Shown piece by piece: positions 21,177 through 33,802 of a DNA stretch of 64,000 nucleotides. The stretch comes from Helianthus annuus (taxonomy: Eukaryota > Streptophyta > Magnoliopsida > Asterales > Asteraceae), in contig NC_035433.2 in the NCBI RefSeq assembly GCF_002127325.2, positions 122,170,088 to 122,234,087 on the forward strand. Direction: 5' to 3'. Under the pieces are notes generated by a model. That model did no database searches, was not told the DNA's origin, and was given only the letters and a program-made list of their open reading frames with translations. Position numbers and translations under genes: made by a program. Every line of letters starts with the position of its first letter. The stretch's first letter is position 1.

Positions 21177-24100
21177 TCATGGAAAACAAACTTCCAACCA
21201 AGTCTTTTCAGACTTGATGGATTTCAACTCTTGCTCAGTGGGGTTGTATGTCGCCTTTTTGGTGGCATAAAAATCTTTTACCCCCTTTGCATTCCCAGTT
21301 AACATTTTCCCAAAAATATTTTTAACATTCCCGTTGAATGTTTTCTCGACATCAAATTCTTTTTCTTCATTGTAAAATTGATTTGAAATTTCAGTTTTGC
21401 CAACTTTCTTTTTAACTTCCTCAAACTTCAGTGATGGAAAAATATCTTCATTCACTGAAATTTTCTTCACAACTTATGGCTCTTCTGGCTTTGTGGAACC
21501 AGATTCATCGCCGACTTTTTCTTCTACCTTTTTTGCAACCCACACTTGGTTGTCTTTTCCTTTCCTTTGGTAAAAATGTTTCTTTGAACATTCCCCAACC
21601 TCATTTTTCGAATTTTCAAAAATTTTAGATTTTTCAACAACTTTTTCTTTCAACTTCTGAGAAGCTCCCTGTTTTGCTTTGATATCTTTCGAACAATTTG
21701 ATGCAATGTGACTAGCTTCATTGCATTTAAAACAGGTTTGAATATTTCTCGGATTAAATACTCCAGTTCCATTCCTTCTCCTCTCAGCAAGAAACTCTTT
21801 GTTAGACTGTCTCCAAAATGGTTTTTGCTGTTCATCTTCCGAGCTTCCACCTGATACAAATTCAGTGTTTGATTTAGAATTTTTCTCATTTTTATGATTT
21901 TCTGGTGGAACAAAACCTAAACCTTTCTTTTTGTAGCTACGATTTTGGTTAAGTTTCTTTGAAAAACCAGAACCAGAATTGTAACCTTTTTTCTTGTTTA
22001 GACGTTGTTGAACTCTAGAAGTATATTTTTTAGGTTTATCAAAACTTTTAGTTCAGGAATATTAACCTCTATTAGTTTAAAAATTTTGTTGATTAATTCC
22101 GTTTTGATACTCATTATTGGAAACTCTTTGTTATAATATAATTTGTCAGAACCATTCAAAGTATACACAACTTCGAATGTTTCATCATTCAAATCTGCCT
22201 TTGATAACAAAAATTCTTTACTATAAGACCGTTTAACTGACGAATTTTGACTGTTGACTGACGACTTTGGCTTTTCAGACTCAGATTTCGACTTTGTCTC
22301 CTCATCAGTATCCAACACCTGATCGACCACCTTTTTGATTAATTCAGACTCATGATCAGTATCGGATGAGGTAAACGTCACATCAATGTTTTCTGGTAAG
22401 ACGTCAGTTGTGTCGGTTTTAAGCTTTATACCCATCCCAAATTGGAGGCGGACACTTGTTATAGCTAACAATTGTTTTCTTACCACAGTCTTTCTTTTCT
22501 TTCGGCTTTTCGTCTTGAAAAGCTTCCATACCTGCAACAGTTGGATAAACACGATCAATAAGATAATCAGAGGTAGAATAACTCAACAATAACCTCCTAA
22601 TTCTCTCATTTTCAATCTTTTCAGTTTCCAACTCTTGCTTCCATTTGACACTCTCTTCAATGTAAAAATTTATAGCTTTTTGCTTCGACATTAAAGTTGC
22701 ATTCATCATTGTCAGCGCCTGTTCTCTTTCTGAGTTTGTTGTTTGGAGACCAGTTACTGTTTTGTTCAACACGTCGTACGATTCCTTCACATAATTGAGA
22801 TTGAACAATAACTGCTCTTTCTTTTTCTCGTACTCAGCTATGATGTCATCTTTTGCTGCACATTCTTTGCAGACTTCCAAACACTTCTCACATGGCTTGA
22901 CGACTTCAACAATTTTTTCAACTTCGACTGTTTTTACAACTTCAATCACTTTCTCTACTTCAATCACCTTTTCTACTTCTTTCTCTACCTTGATAATCTT
23001 CTCATCAACACTTTCAACATTCTGAACATCACCTTCAGATTCAGATTGTTGTTCTTTTGCAGCTTGTTTTTCCTTCAGTTTCTTCATTCTTTCTGCAAAA
23101 TAAAAATGAAAATTTTCAGGAGACAAATGAGATTTTGCAATATTTATGTGTTTCTCTTTCTCATCATCACTGCTGCTGTTATCAGGTGATTTATCAAAGT
23201 GTACAGATTTATCAGAATCACCATCTGATATATCAGAATCAGACGGTGTTTTGTCAAAAACAACTTCCTTTTCTGGAACATTTTCATTTTGCTCAAGTTC
23301 ATCTAAACTCTGTATGCTATCATCTGAGCTATCTGAAACATCTCCAGAGTGTTCTGAAAGTTTATCAGTACTGTCTGAACTTTCATCAGATGACACAGAC
23401 TTTTCATCTTCACTTTTCACATTCTCTCCGATAGATCTCATCCAAGTAGCAAACAAATTTGGTTCTCGGACAATTTTGGCAATGAAGGCTTTGAACTCTC
23501 CCTTCTTATCCACAAACATATCCCAACTGAAACCTTCATGTAGTTTCTCATCATCTTGATCGATAATGCGTGCTTCTGTGGCTTCAGATGATATGTAATC
23601 ACTCCAGCTGAAATCTACCAAACATGCTCTCTTAGGATCTTCAATCTTTCTCCCATGAGCAGTCTGAGGTTCTTGGGATTGTCCAACTTGCTGATAGATA
23701 GCTTTGCGATAATAATCATCTTTCCCGAATGGATTCTGTGCTCCGCTAGCTTCTCTTCCTTTGCACTCCCGCTTGAAATGGCCTTTTTCCCTGCATCGAA
23801 AACAAGTAACTTTAGATTTATCAAAACCTAAAGTTGAAACATGAGCATCTAAAAAGTCATTTCTCCCGGTAATGGTTTTGAATTTCTCAGCCCGACGAAG
23901 AACACTTGCAAGACACCATTTGATATCCATAAGTTCCATTTCCTCAGCGTCTATTTGATCGTAATCCTCTTTAGTGAGCATAGGATTTCCGATCCGACCA
24001 GCCACTAGACCTTCATAGGATAACAGAACTGAACCCAGAAGTGCCATATGATCTTTCGCAGTGTCTTCAGAAAAGCTTTGGCCTTCTGGTAGGTTGAGAG

Positions 24101-25067
24101 CTATGTTGCATTGAATCACATATCCGTTTCCAGTTTTTGTACTTTGAGATTGAAAACTTGTGTTAGTCTCTTTCGGATTCACACTTGGAAACGATGAAAA
24201 CCCGCTGCTACTCTTGTTAGAGCCCTGATCAGCTTTCTCAGATGAATCACCAGCACTGAAAGCGGTTTGAATTTTCGGACTTCTTTCAGATTCAGTAGCT
24301 GGAATACTACCCCTGTAATACATCTTCACGTCCTGTTGACCACTCAGACTGTTCATTCTAGCGATCTTTTGCTGCTCAAGATCCTGACTCTCAATTTTCT
24401 CAATAAACTGTGAAATTGTCAGCCCATCGTACACTCCCGTATTCTTCAAAATCATCAAATACGTTCCCCACTCTTTCTGAGGTAACGCATCAGCTAACTT
24501 ATCCACCCATTCCTCACGACCTTTTTCAACTCCTAACATCGATAACGATCGCACTAGGTGACAATATCTTTCAATTAACTTTTTAGTATCCTCTCCTGGC
24601 AAACTACTAAACAGATCGAACTCTTTCTTTAATAATGCTTTCTTGCTCTTTATCATGTTTTCACTTCCCTCGAACTTGACTTTTAATGCATCCCAAATAG
24701 ACTTAGCAGTTTTGTCGTGTTGTAACAAAATGAAGATATCTTCTTTAATAGCCTGCTGCAACAAACTGATCATCATTTTCTCGGCTCTATACATTGCTCG
24801 TTCTTGTTCAGTAAACTCAGATATCTCTTTAATAACTTGCAACTCTGTTCTAGGCAAAGTGTATTTCTTCAATATACACTCCCAAGATCTAAGATGGTTT
24901 GCTTGAACCCAGTTTTCAAACCTATCCTTCCACCCATAATACTCCTCAATGCTCATCAATCTAGGGGGCTTTTGAGTCTTTCCCGTCTCATTTTCTAAAT
25001 TCATTGCTTGAGCGATTGCGGCTGGAGTTGTCGATGTAGCAAAGGCGTTGTAAAACTCAGAATTCAT
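21177..25067 (-). pseudogene. gag: Long Gag of element B (three or four lesions)
   Basis: The start ATG is at 25067 (MNSEFYNAFATS). The first frame (882 aa, to 22419) holds the UBN2/gag_2 core (about residues 35-250, SIEEYYGWKDRFENWV through IEKIESQDLEQQK), a CCHC knuckle, CFRCREKGHFKREC (about 421), acidic Ser/Asp-rich blocks (about 520-660), and a Lys/Glu/Val coiled coil with several Cys pairs (about 690-860). A deletion at about 22430 shifts to the frame ending at 21998; another shift leads to a second knuckle, CFKCNEASHIASNC (about 21690-21735). An in-frame TAA near 21475 precedes the last part, ending in EVCFP at 21177. The whole protein would be about 1,270 aa, far longer than a usual Copia gag of about 300 aa. 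LTRs are almost identical, yet gag is broken: the copy either inserted already broken or was mobilised in trans. Confidence 0.85.
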
Positions 25068-25677
25068 GTTGTCTTAGCACGATTTTCAAGACAAATAACA
25101 AATGAGCGATTCAAACACTGAACAAATAAGCGATCCCAGATAATAACCAAATGAACGATCTTGATATGTCCTTTGGAGCGAACTAACAATTTCCTTTGAA
25201 GCAATCCAGAAAATATCTTTGGAGCGGTCCTAAAGTTTACACTCGAGCGGTCCAGAAACAGAATTTCGAGCGGTCCAGAAATAGAATTTCGAGCGGTCCA
25301 GAAACTAAATTGATCACTCGAGCGGTCTAAGATATGTTCACTTGCGCGGTCCAGAAACTGTCTAATAAGCGATTCAGAAGGTAATATTTGAGCGATCCAG
25401 AAGCAAAAATGTACTAATGAGCGATCCAAACAGTGACCTAAGAGCGAACTATGATGATGTCAGTTCGAGCGATCCACATTTCGAACATGTTTTGATCTGT
25501 TTTTAAGCTGTATTTCGGCCTGAAACTTCCAAGGGTTTGTCTAAGTATGAATATACACAGTCTGTGAGTTTTTGAACGAAATTCAACCGTGAAATCTCCT
25601 AGAAATATGAAAAGAAGGTGTAGAAACGAGAAGAAACAATGAAATCCGGCTATAATTTGCAGAAAACCTCCTCCCAA
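25068..25677 (-). other. Untranslated leader of element B with a GAGCGGTCC/GAGCGATCC motif array
   Basis: About 16 copies of GAGCGRTCCAGA-like motifs lie between 25100 and 25480, the clearest in the run at 25220-25300. The same family-specific motif is in the B LTR. No ORF is seen. Confidence 0.8.
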
Positions 25678-25689
25678 GCTCTGATACCA
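25678..25689 (-). promoter_or_regulatory. Primer binding site of element B (tRNA-iMet)
   Basis: Coding-strand TGGTATCAGAGC, 2 nt after the LTR end. Confidence 0.92.
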
Positions 25690-25691
25690 CT

Positions 25692-26149
25692 TGTAGGATC
25701 GAATGCTGACCCAAACGAGTCGTTCAGAGGTTAACTCTTGCGTTTCAGATGCGGAATAATAAGAAATGCAAGTAGATATAGCTTGTTCTTCCTCCTAACT
25801 GCTTGTTTTACTGATTTGAAATGATTTACAGCTCGATCTTCACACCGGCAAAGCTTCGGTGTGGAATACAAGGACTAACTACTAAGGATCGCTCTTACTC
25901 ACCTATATATAGACCTCTGGGACCGCTCATGTGGCACTTGTCCATATGAGCGATCCAGACTTATTCACATAAGCGGCCCACATGTGCCCAATAAGCGACC
26001 CAAGCCTCTAAAGACCTTATGAGCGATCCATGCTCCTAAAACCTATACAGACTCCTGTTTTCTCTTAAAACGTGCCCTATGCTATACAATACAATGCAAG
26101 ACCTGATCCTAGACACCTAGACGGAATCAACAGATGTAGTGCACCAACA
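25692..26149 (-). repeat. 5' LTR of element B
   Basis: 458 bp, differing from 18432-18889 at two positions by my count. At a commonly used plant LTR rate of about 1.3e-8 per site per year this would mean about 0.2 million years, an estimate only. Confidence 0.93.
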
Positions 26150-26585
26150 TCCATCATAGAGTGTGTGAGTCGTCTCGGGATCCAAGATTGATCGTAAGAG
26201 TTCTTGACAATCAAAGGCCATGTTTGCCTAAGTCTCTTACATTACTTGGTGAAGACAAGTGTCTAGTGTAATACTTTTTATTTTTAATCTTTTCGCACTT
26301 TTTATTTGGTTATGTAATAATGACTTTAATAACTAGTTTCTTATGTTGAAGGTGATTCTTCCTTATCGTTTGTCCGTGGTGTCTTGGCATTATTTTACTG
26401 TCTATATAAAATAAAAGATTTTCACCATTCATATCTCCACGGTTTATATGGAGATATGTTGGCTACCTGGTCGGGGGTTAAGGGAACGGTTTGGTAAGAG
26501 TCTTGCCTTGTTCAGTGTATAGATCCTGCAAGGACCTGGGTTAAATTTAGTAGGACCTCCTTCAATACCCACCGGTATTGGATGG
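26150..26585 (+). repeat. Solo LTR G, segment 2
   Basis: This starts with the second copy of TCCAT (26150-26154) and continues the G LTR to GATGG (26581-26585), where E is inserted. No gene is seen. Its continuation is at 48176 (CGGGGGTCCAAACTC). Confidence 0.82.
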
Positions 26586-27262
26586 TGTAACACCCCGTGT
26601 TTTGAAAGTAAAAGTCAAAGTCAAGATTGAAGTCAAAGGAAGAAAAGATTGCTAATTACGATCTGTCACTCCTTGCTCTAATCCTGTTTTGATTTCTTTG
26701 ACTCATAGATTAGTCTTTTTTATTTTCGCTTTAGTTGTATTATGTGGAGTAATTGTTAAGAATCGCAGTAATCTATGTATACTTATCGCTACGAATCGCT
26801 TTACGACTGTGAATAATAGGAAGTAACAATGCGATCAAGTCGACTAATCAATAATCAATCTAATTTCATTAGCATCGAATCGCAATCGAACTCGCAACTC
26901 GAAATACGCAACTTGGGTTAATAATATATGTCTGTGTGCCTTTTATGTGTTACTTGTGCATTTTATTTGTGTTGTGAGTGGTAATCAATCGAAACGCAAT
27001 CCAACTCAATCGAAATCGAACTATGATAATTGGTGGAGAAGAGATAGTGCGAGATATGAGTAGTTGGGATTAAAAGTAATTTACTAGAAAACTCTATCGC
27101 AATCGCATCACTCGCAATCGAAATGGCAAAACTCGTCAAGACAAGCACTCTAACCAGGTGACAGCCGACCGGATTGCTATCTGACCGGGTTGTCATTCGA
27201 CCGAGGTGCCGTCCGACCAGACTGCCACCCGGGCGAGGAGCCATCCGACCGACCAGCCCTTA
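26586..27262 (+). repeat. 5' LTR of element E, segment 1 (U3)
   Basis: From TGTAACACCCC, with AT-rich sequence and several TCGAATCGCAATCG-like stretches to about 27130. Then about seven TCCGACCGG-like motifs follow at 27160-27258. It is cut at 27262 by element A; the TSD CCTTA is 27258-27262. Confidence 0.85.
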
Positions 27263-27692
27263 TGTAGGATCGTGTTCTGACCCGATTGAGTCGTTCAGAG
27301 GCGTTCAACTTCGTTTCAGGTGCGGAATAACAAGAAATGAAGATAGAAATAGCTTGTTCTTCACTAAATATGCTGATTTTATTGATCTGACAACGTTTAC
27401 AGCTCAAACCTCCAACCGGCAGCACTTCGGCATGGAATACAAGACATACCCTCTAGTTTCGCTCGAAAGACCACCTATATATAGGCATGGTAGTTTCGCT
27501 CATAGGTACATGTCCATATGAGCGAAACCTCATATGTCCAAATAAGCGAAACTATCTCAATATGACCATAAGAGCGAAACCTCTACCTAAGACACATATA
27601 CTCTCCAATTTTCTCGTAAAACGCGCCCTAATCTATACAATACAATGTATGACTTGATCCAAGACGAAGTCGACAGATGTAGTGCACCAACA
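27263..27692 (-). repeat. 3' LTR of element A
   Basis: 430 bp. The TATA box is CCTATATATAG near 27473-27483 (plus-strand reading). GTTTCGCTC or its complement occurs at 27456, 27493, 27520, 27544 and 27572. A perfect 11 bp stem pairs 27493-27503 with 27518-27528 across a 14 nt loop. Confidence 0.94.
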
Positions 27693-27705
27693 GACTCCCC
27701 CTCAG
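27693..27705 (-). promoter_or_regulatory. Polypurine tract of element A
   Basis: Coding strand CTGAGGGGGAGTC beside the 3' LTR, identical to B. Confidence 0.88.
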
Positions 27706-29875
27706 ATGTTGACGAGTCGACTATCGAGTCACGACAATGCTGTGTCTTCACTTCTTCAGTCTTAATCAGTCTCTGGGCTTTTCTCTCTCTCTCTCTCTTC
27801 ATCAACAGACTCCCCTTCTCGATTTGCTGGCATTTCTTTGTTCTTCAGTAAACTCAGCTTCAGGATCATTGTCTGGCTCTTTATGCTCCAAGATCAAAAC
27901 CTGGCTCAAACTCTAACTGCAGAATATACAACTTCCAGGATCGAAACTTGGCTAAACCTGCACATTCTTAACCCAGAAATAAGATTTTAACAATTTAAGA
28001 ATTTATATGCACCAACATCACGTAATGCACTAACTCTGACTCCCTCAAAACTAACTATCTGCACCAACATACACTCTTTCTCAGATCACACAAACATGAT
28101 GAACCACTTGTTGAATAAGAAAACATATATTGACAATTAAGACATACTCCCCCTCACAACAATATCATCATGTTTAACACTCGGAATTTTGAAAATCAGC
28201 TTTCCAACATCAGTTGTCAAAAATCTTTTTGACTTTTTCAAAATTTATGCTAAAACACACACAAAATCTTTTTGGATTTTCTGAAAGAAAGTAAATGACA
28301 TCACTTGAAAACACAAGGACTGGCGTCAATTGTAAAAACAACACGATGCAGAAATGAAATATTTATAAACAATATTTTTGTGAGTTTGTGTAAGAGAATC
28401 ATATCAGTTTTAAGACATGTCACCAACACCATTAAGCTTTTTCATTTTAAGTTCTAAACAATTCACCTAGATTGTCAGTATATTTGTCCACTTAAATTTT
28501 CACACAAAGTTCAACTGTTTCGAGATATGATATTAATGTCTTAAGCACTTGAACTTATCCGTGTATCCCACTTCTTGAATATACTCCCGTATCCAGATCT
28601 CAATATTCAGTCTTACAGGTGAGTATACCACAAATGATATCTGTTCAGGGGTTAGATGCAAGGGCCGTGAGAGCTCAGGTCGATACTTGCGTATACGCAG
28701 AGAGATAACGGCTTCGACTTTTGGTGTGTCCCCTTTAGAGGATCTTTTGATTACAACAGCAGCGACTATCAATTTTATTGATTCATCAGCTTGCTGAGGG
28801 CGATGCTATGTTTCAAGCATATGCAGAAAGCATTATCCGGGGACTAGGTCAGTACTTCCATACAGCAGAAGTCCCGGGATAATACCCCAGATATCACTGA
28901 GCATAAAGACCTAGTATCTTAGAATAAGGGACCTTTCAAACAAGATTTTAGGGGTTACCTATATATCCAAGAAGTTGTTAACCCACAAAACAAGCAAATT
29001 TGAAATTTAGGTTTATATCTCGTCACAATTTACTAAATGTGTAAAAACCTACTGGCATATCCTCAGTAAGATTGTTTATCACATTTTATCTTTACATTTC
29101 TTTAGCATGTTGTGACAGTCTACTAATGTACTATCATTTCCTCTTTTTCACAACAAAACTCATTTTTGAATTTTATCATGTTTTTGGCTTTTCAAATTTT
29201 CTAATGTTTTTGGATATTCTGAAAATTTTCTACTCCCCCTAAAATGCAAACACATTAAAGAAAAATTGAAAACACACTAAGCTCTAGACCCACTAGAACA
29301 CAAAACAAACTGTACAAAAACTTGACAACTAACATCGAATTGCATCAAATCGCCATCCACTAGTGCATAAACAATCAGAACTCCCCCTTTCACAAACCAT
29401 TTTCTCATTTAGATCTCAAAACACTTAAGTTTGTTTTAATCAAAATAATTTTTCCGGAAAATGAGTTTATGTTTACCACTTGAAGATTTACCACTTGTAA
29501 AGTACAGGGATGTGATTCATCATTTTGTCAATCATGTTAGTAAATCAAGAACAACTTAATATCCCTGATTTACCATTTTGCAGTCAAGCAACCTCTGTAC
29601 CAGTTGTAAAAATAAACCACTTGTAAGATCACAAACAATACCATTTGTAGGTATGACTAACAAATACCAACTGTAGGAATATTACGTCTACATTTACCGA
29701 TCAGGATGCCGATTCCTGCTTCGCACTTACCAAACTGGAAGCTCCGGCGTAGTCCTTTCACCTGTAAACATTCAAACATTTTCAACAACTTACATACATA
29801 CTCATCAAAAACATGAATGATGCCGATTCCTGATCCACGATATAAACTTGGGATCTCCGTCGTAGTGCTTAGACT
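27706..29875 (-). other. 3' noncoding region of element A
   Basis: 2.2 kb, no gene. It shares with B the 19 nt block (28611-28629), the ACTAGGTC/GACCTAGT inverted repeat (28843-28850, 28908-28915), about six degenerate TACCACTTGTA copies (29473-29690) and the paired CTCCGGCGTAGTCC-type blocks (about 29703-29762 and 29818-29875) just after the gag stop. Confidence 0.75.
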
Positions 29876-32800
29876 TTATGGGAAACAAACTTCCATCCAA
29901 GTCTTTTCAGACTTGATGGCTTTTAATTCTTGCGCCGTGGGGTTGTATGTTGCCTTTTTAGTTGCATAAAAATCTTTAACCCCCTTAGCTTTCCCATTCA
30001 ACATTTTCCCAAATATCTTTTTAACACTTCCATTAAAAGTTTTCTCGACATCAAACTTAGTTTTCTCATTGTAAAATTGATTTGAGATGTCAACTTTACC
30101 AACTTTCTTTTTAACTTCTTCAAATTTCAGTGATGGAAACTCTTCATCATTCACTAAAATTTTCACCTCAACCTGTGGCTCCTCTGGCTTTGTGGAACCA
30201 GATTCATCGCCGACTTTCTCACTAACCTTTTTAACAACCCACACTTGGTTGTCATTCTCTTTCTTTTTATAAAAATTCTTTTTAGAACACTCACCAACCT
30301 CATACTTTGAATTTTCAAAAATTTTAAGTCTGTCGGTTGGTGGTTCAACATCAACAATCTTTTCTTTCAATTTCTGAGAAACTCCCTGTTTTGTTTTGGC
30401 GTTTTTCTGACAATTCCATGCAATGTGACCAACTTCATTGCATCTGTAACAGATACGAGTTTCCTTTGAATGTGACACTTCAGATCCATTCTTCCTCTTC
30501 TTTTCAGCAAGAAACTCCTGGTTTGACTGTCTCCAGAACGACTTCTTCTGTTCCTCTTCTGAGCTTCCACCTGACACAAATTCTGTTTTTGTTTTAGAAT
30601 TTTTCATATTTTTATGATTTTCTGGTGGAATAAAACCAACGCCTTTCTTTTTGTAGCTACGATTGTGGTTTGGTTTCTTTTGAAAACCAGAACCAGAATT
30701 ATAACCCTTTTACTTGTTTAGACGTTGTTGAATTCTTGAAGTGTACTTTTTAGGTTTTTCGGTAAGATTTAAATCTTTTATTTCAGAAATATTAATTTCT
30801 GTCATTTTGAAAACCTTTTTGATCATGTCAACTTGAACACTTCTTATTGGAAATTCTTTGTCAGAATATAATTTGTCCGAATCATTTAAAGTATATGCAA
30901 CTTCAAATGTTTCATCATCCAAATTTGCTTTTGATAATAAAAACTCTTTACTATAAGACCGTTTGACCGACGATTTTGGACTGTTGACTGACGAATTTGA
31001 CTCTCCAGATTCAGACTTTAACTCATCCTCATCAGTATCCAACACCAGATCGACCACCTTTTTTATTAACTCAGACTCATGATCAGTGTCAGACGAGGTA
31101 AACGTGACATCAATGTTTTCTAGTAATTCATCAGTTGTGTCGGTTTTTAGCTTTATATTGACTGCTTTTTCAAGTTGCTCCTCGTTTGGTTTTCTAGGTG
31201 AATATCCTTCCCAAATCGGAGGCGGACACTTGTTATAGCTAACAGTCGGTTTCTTACCACTATTTTTCTTTTTCTTCGGCTTCTCATCTTGAAAAGCTCC
31301 CATTCCTGCAACAGTTGGGTAAATACGATCAATGAGATAATCAGAACTAGAATAACTTTGCAATAAACGTCTAATTCTCTCATTCTCAATCTTTTCTGTC
31401 TCCAACTCTTGCTTCCATTTAGCACTCTCTTCGATGTAAAAGTTGATGGCTTTCTGCTTTGTCATCATTACAGCATTCATCATCGTTAGTGCTTGTTCTC
31501 TTTCTGAATTTGTCTTTTGGAGACCAATTACTGTTTTGTTCAAGACATCATAGGATTCTTTTACATAGTTGAGGTTGAACAGTAACTGCTCTTTCTTCTT
31601 CTCATACTCAGCAATTATTTCGTCTTTTGATGCACATCCCTTGCATGCTTCCAAACACTTCTCGCAAGGCTTTACAACTTCAACAATCTTCTCAACCTCG
31701 ATTGTCTTCATCACTTCTATCACTTTCTTTGTCTCAGTCACCTTTTCTTCTTCTTTCATCTGCTCACTCTCAACATTCTTCTTAGCAACACTTTCTTTTT
31801 GAACACCATCTTCAGATTTCATTTGTTGTTGTTCTTTAGCAGCTCGTTTCTCCTTCAGTTTTTCCATGCGATCTGCAAAATAGAAATGAAAACTTTCAGG
31901 AGAAAGATGAGTTTTAGCGATATTGATATGTTTTTCTTCCTCATCATCACTACTGCTATCAACTGGTGGTTGATCAAACTGTACAGATTTTTCAGAATCA
32001 ACATCTGATACACCAGAATCAGACGGTGTTTGATCAAATACAACTTCTTTTTCTGAAGTAACATCATTCTGAACACTCTCGTCTGAACTTTGTGAACTTT
32101 CATCAGCACTTTCTGAGCTTTCATCAGATGCAACAGACTATTCTTCCACACTTTTCACTATCTCACCAATAGATTTCATCCAGGTGGCAAACATGTCTGG
32201 TTCTCGGACAATCTTAGCGATAAAAGGTTTGTACTCTCCCTTTTCATCAACAAACATATCCCAGCTAAAGCCTTCAGGTAAATGTTCATCATCTTGATCA
32301 ACTAAACAGGCTTTACTATCAGGTGATATGTAATTGCTCCAATTGAAATCCACCAAACATGCTCTCTTCGAATCCTCAATCTTCCTACCATGAGCCGTCT
32401 GTGAGTCTTGTGATTGACCAACCTACTGATAAATGGCTTTCCGGTAGTAGTCGTCTTTACCGAATGGATTCTGAGCTCCACTAGCTTCCCTGTTCTTGCA
32501 TTCCCGTTTGAAATGGCCTTTCTCCCTGCACCGAAAACAAGTAACTTTAGATTTATCAAAACCTAAAGTAGATACATGAGCATCGAGAAAGTCATTTCTC
32601 CCGGTAATTGTTTTGAACTTTTCAGCACGCCTAAGAACACTAGCAAGACACCATTTGATATCCATTAATTCCATCTCTTTGGCATCTATCTGATCGTAAT
32701 CCTCCTTTGTGAGCATAGGATTTCCGATCCGACCAGCTACAAGACCCTCATAAGATAACAATACAGAACCAAGTAGAGCCATGTGGTCTTTTGCAGTTTC

Positions 32801-33802
32801 CTTAGAAAAACTTTGACCTTCTGGAAGATTTAGAGCTACGTTACACTGAATCACATAACCATTTCCTGTTTTCGTGCCTTGAGACTGAAAACTTGTATTA
32901 GACTCTTTAGGATTGACACTCAGAAATGATGAGAATCCACCGCTGCTTTTGTTTGAACTCTGGTCAGCTTTTTCTGTTGAATCCCCAGCACTGAATGCAG
33001 TTTGGATTTTCGGGCTTCTCTCAGATTCTGGAACAAGAATACTACCTTTGTAATACATCTTCACGTCCTGTTGACCACTCAGACTGTTCATCCTAGCGAT
33101 CTTCTGCTGTTCCAGATCCTGACTCTCGATCTTTTCGATAAACTGAGAAATCGTTAACCCATCATAAACACCCGTATTCTTCAGTATCATCAAATACGTT
33201 CCCCATTCTTTTTGTGGTAATGCATCAGCCAGCTTGTCTACCCACTCTTCACGATCTTTTTCAATACTTAACATCGACATTCATCGCACTAGATGACAGT
33301 ATCGTTCAATCAGCTTTTTAGTATCTTCTCCCGGTAAACTACTAAACAGATCAAACTCTTTCTTTAGAAGCGCTTTCTTGCTTTTGATCATGTTCTCGCT
33401 TCCCTCAAATTTGACTTTAAGTGCATCCCAGATTGATTTTGCAGTTTTGTCGTGCTGAAGCAGAATGAAGATGTCTTCTTTGATTGCTTGCTGAAGCAGA
33501 CTTATCATCATTTTTTCAGCTTTGTACATAACCCGTTCTTGCTCCGTGAATTCTGATAGATTTTTAGTAGTCTGCAATTCTGTTCGAGGCAACACGTATT
33601 TCTTCAGTATGCATTCCCATGACCTAAGATGGTTTGCCTGAACCCAGTTCTCGAATCTGTCTTTCCACCCATAGTATTCTTCAATACTCATCAATTTCGG
33701 GGGCTTTTGGGTGGTACCCGTCTCGTTTTCTATATTCATAGCTTGAACAACAGCAGCTGGACCCGACGGTGTCGCAAACGCATTGTAGAACTCGGTATCC
33801 AT
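29876..33802 (-). pseudogene. gag: Long Gag of element A (one frame with four in-frame stops)
   Basis: The start ATG is at 33802 (MDTEFYNAFATP). The protein stays in one frame to 29876, broken by TGA at 33281-33283 and by stops at 32423-32425, 32138-32140 and 30710-30712, each at a place where B has a sense codon. The order is the UBN2-type gag core (33700-33050), knuckle CFRCREKGHFKREC (about 32500-32545), acidic Ser/Asp region, Glu/Lys/Val coiled coil with CxxC pairs (31800-31300), a conserved CPPPIWEGY motif (about 31215), a second knuckle, CYRCNEVGHIAWNC (about 30410-30455), and a conserved tail ending in EVCFP. Length is about 1,308 codons. The two knuckles about 700 residues apart are unusual for Copia gag and are shared with B. 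All lesions are nonsense changes and none are indels, unlike B and C. Confidence 0.88.

Larger units (their letters stand above)
18432..26149 (-). mobile_element. Element B: gag-only Copia (Sirevirus-like) LTR retrotransposon, complete
   Basis: 7718 bp in minus orientation with a 458 bp LTR at each end (I count two differences, so insertion was recent), a tRNA-iMet PBS, a PPT and a perfect target duplication TCCAT (18427-18431, 26150-26154). Inside are a motif-array leader, a long gag and 2.3 kb of 3' noncoding sequence. I see no protease, integrase, RT or RNase H, so the element is non-autonomous by design (the TR-GAG type) and not merely decayed: A has the same architecture with no pol. Movement would need pol from a related Sirevirus-like element. 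Confidence 0.92.

Noticed and set aside
26155..26585. A host gene between B and E
   Set aside because: The sequence is the middle of solo LTR G, proved by the duplicated GATGG and continuity with 48176.
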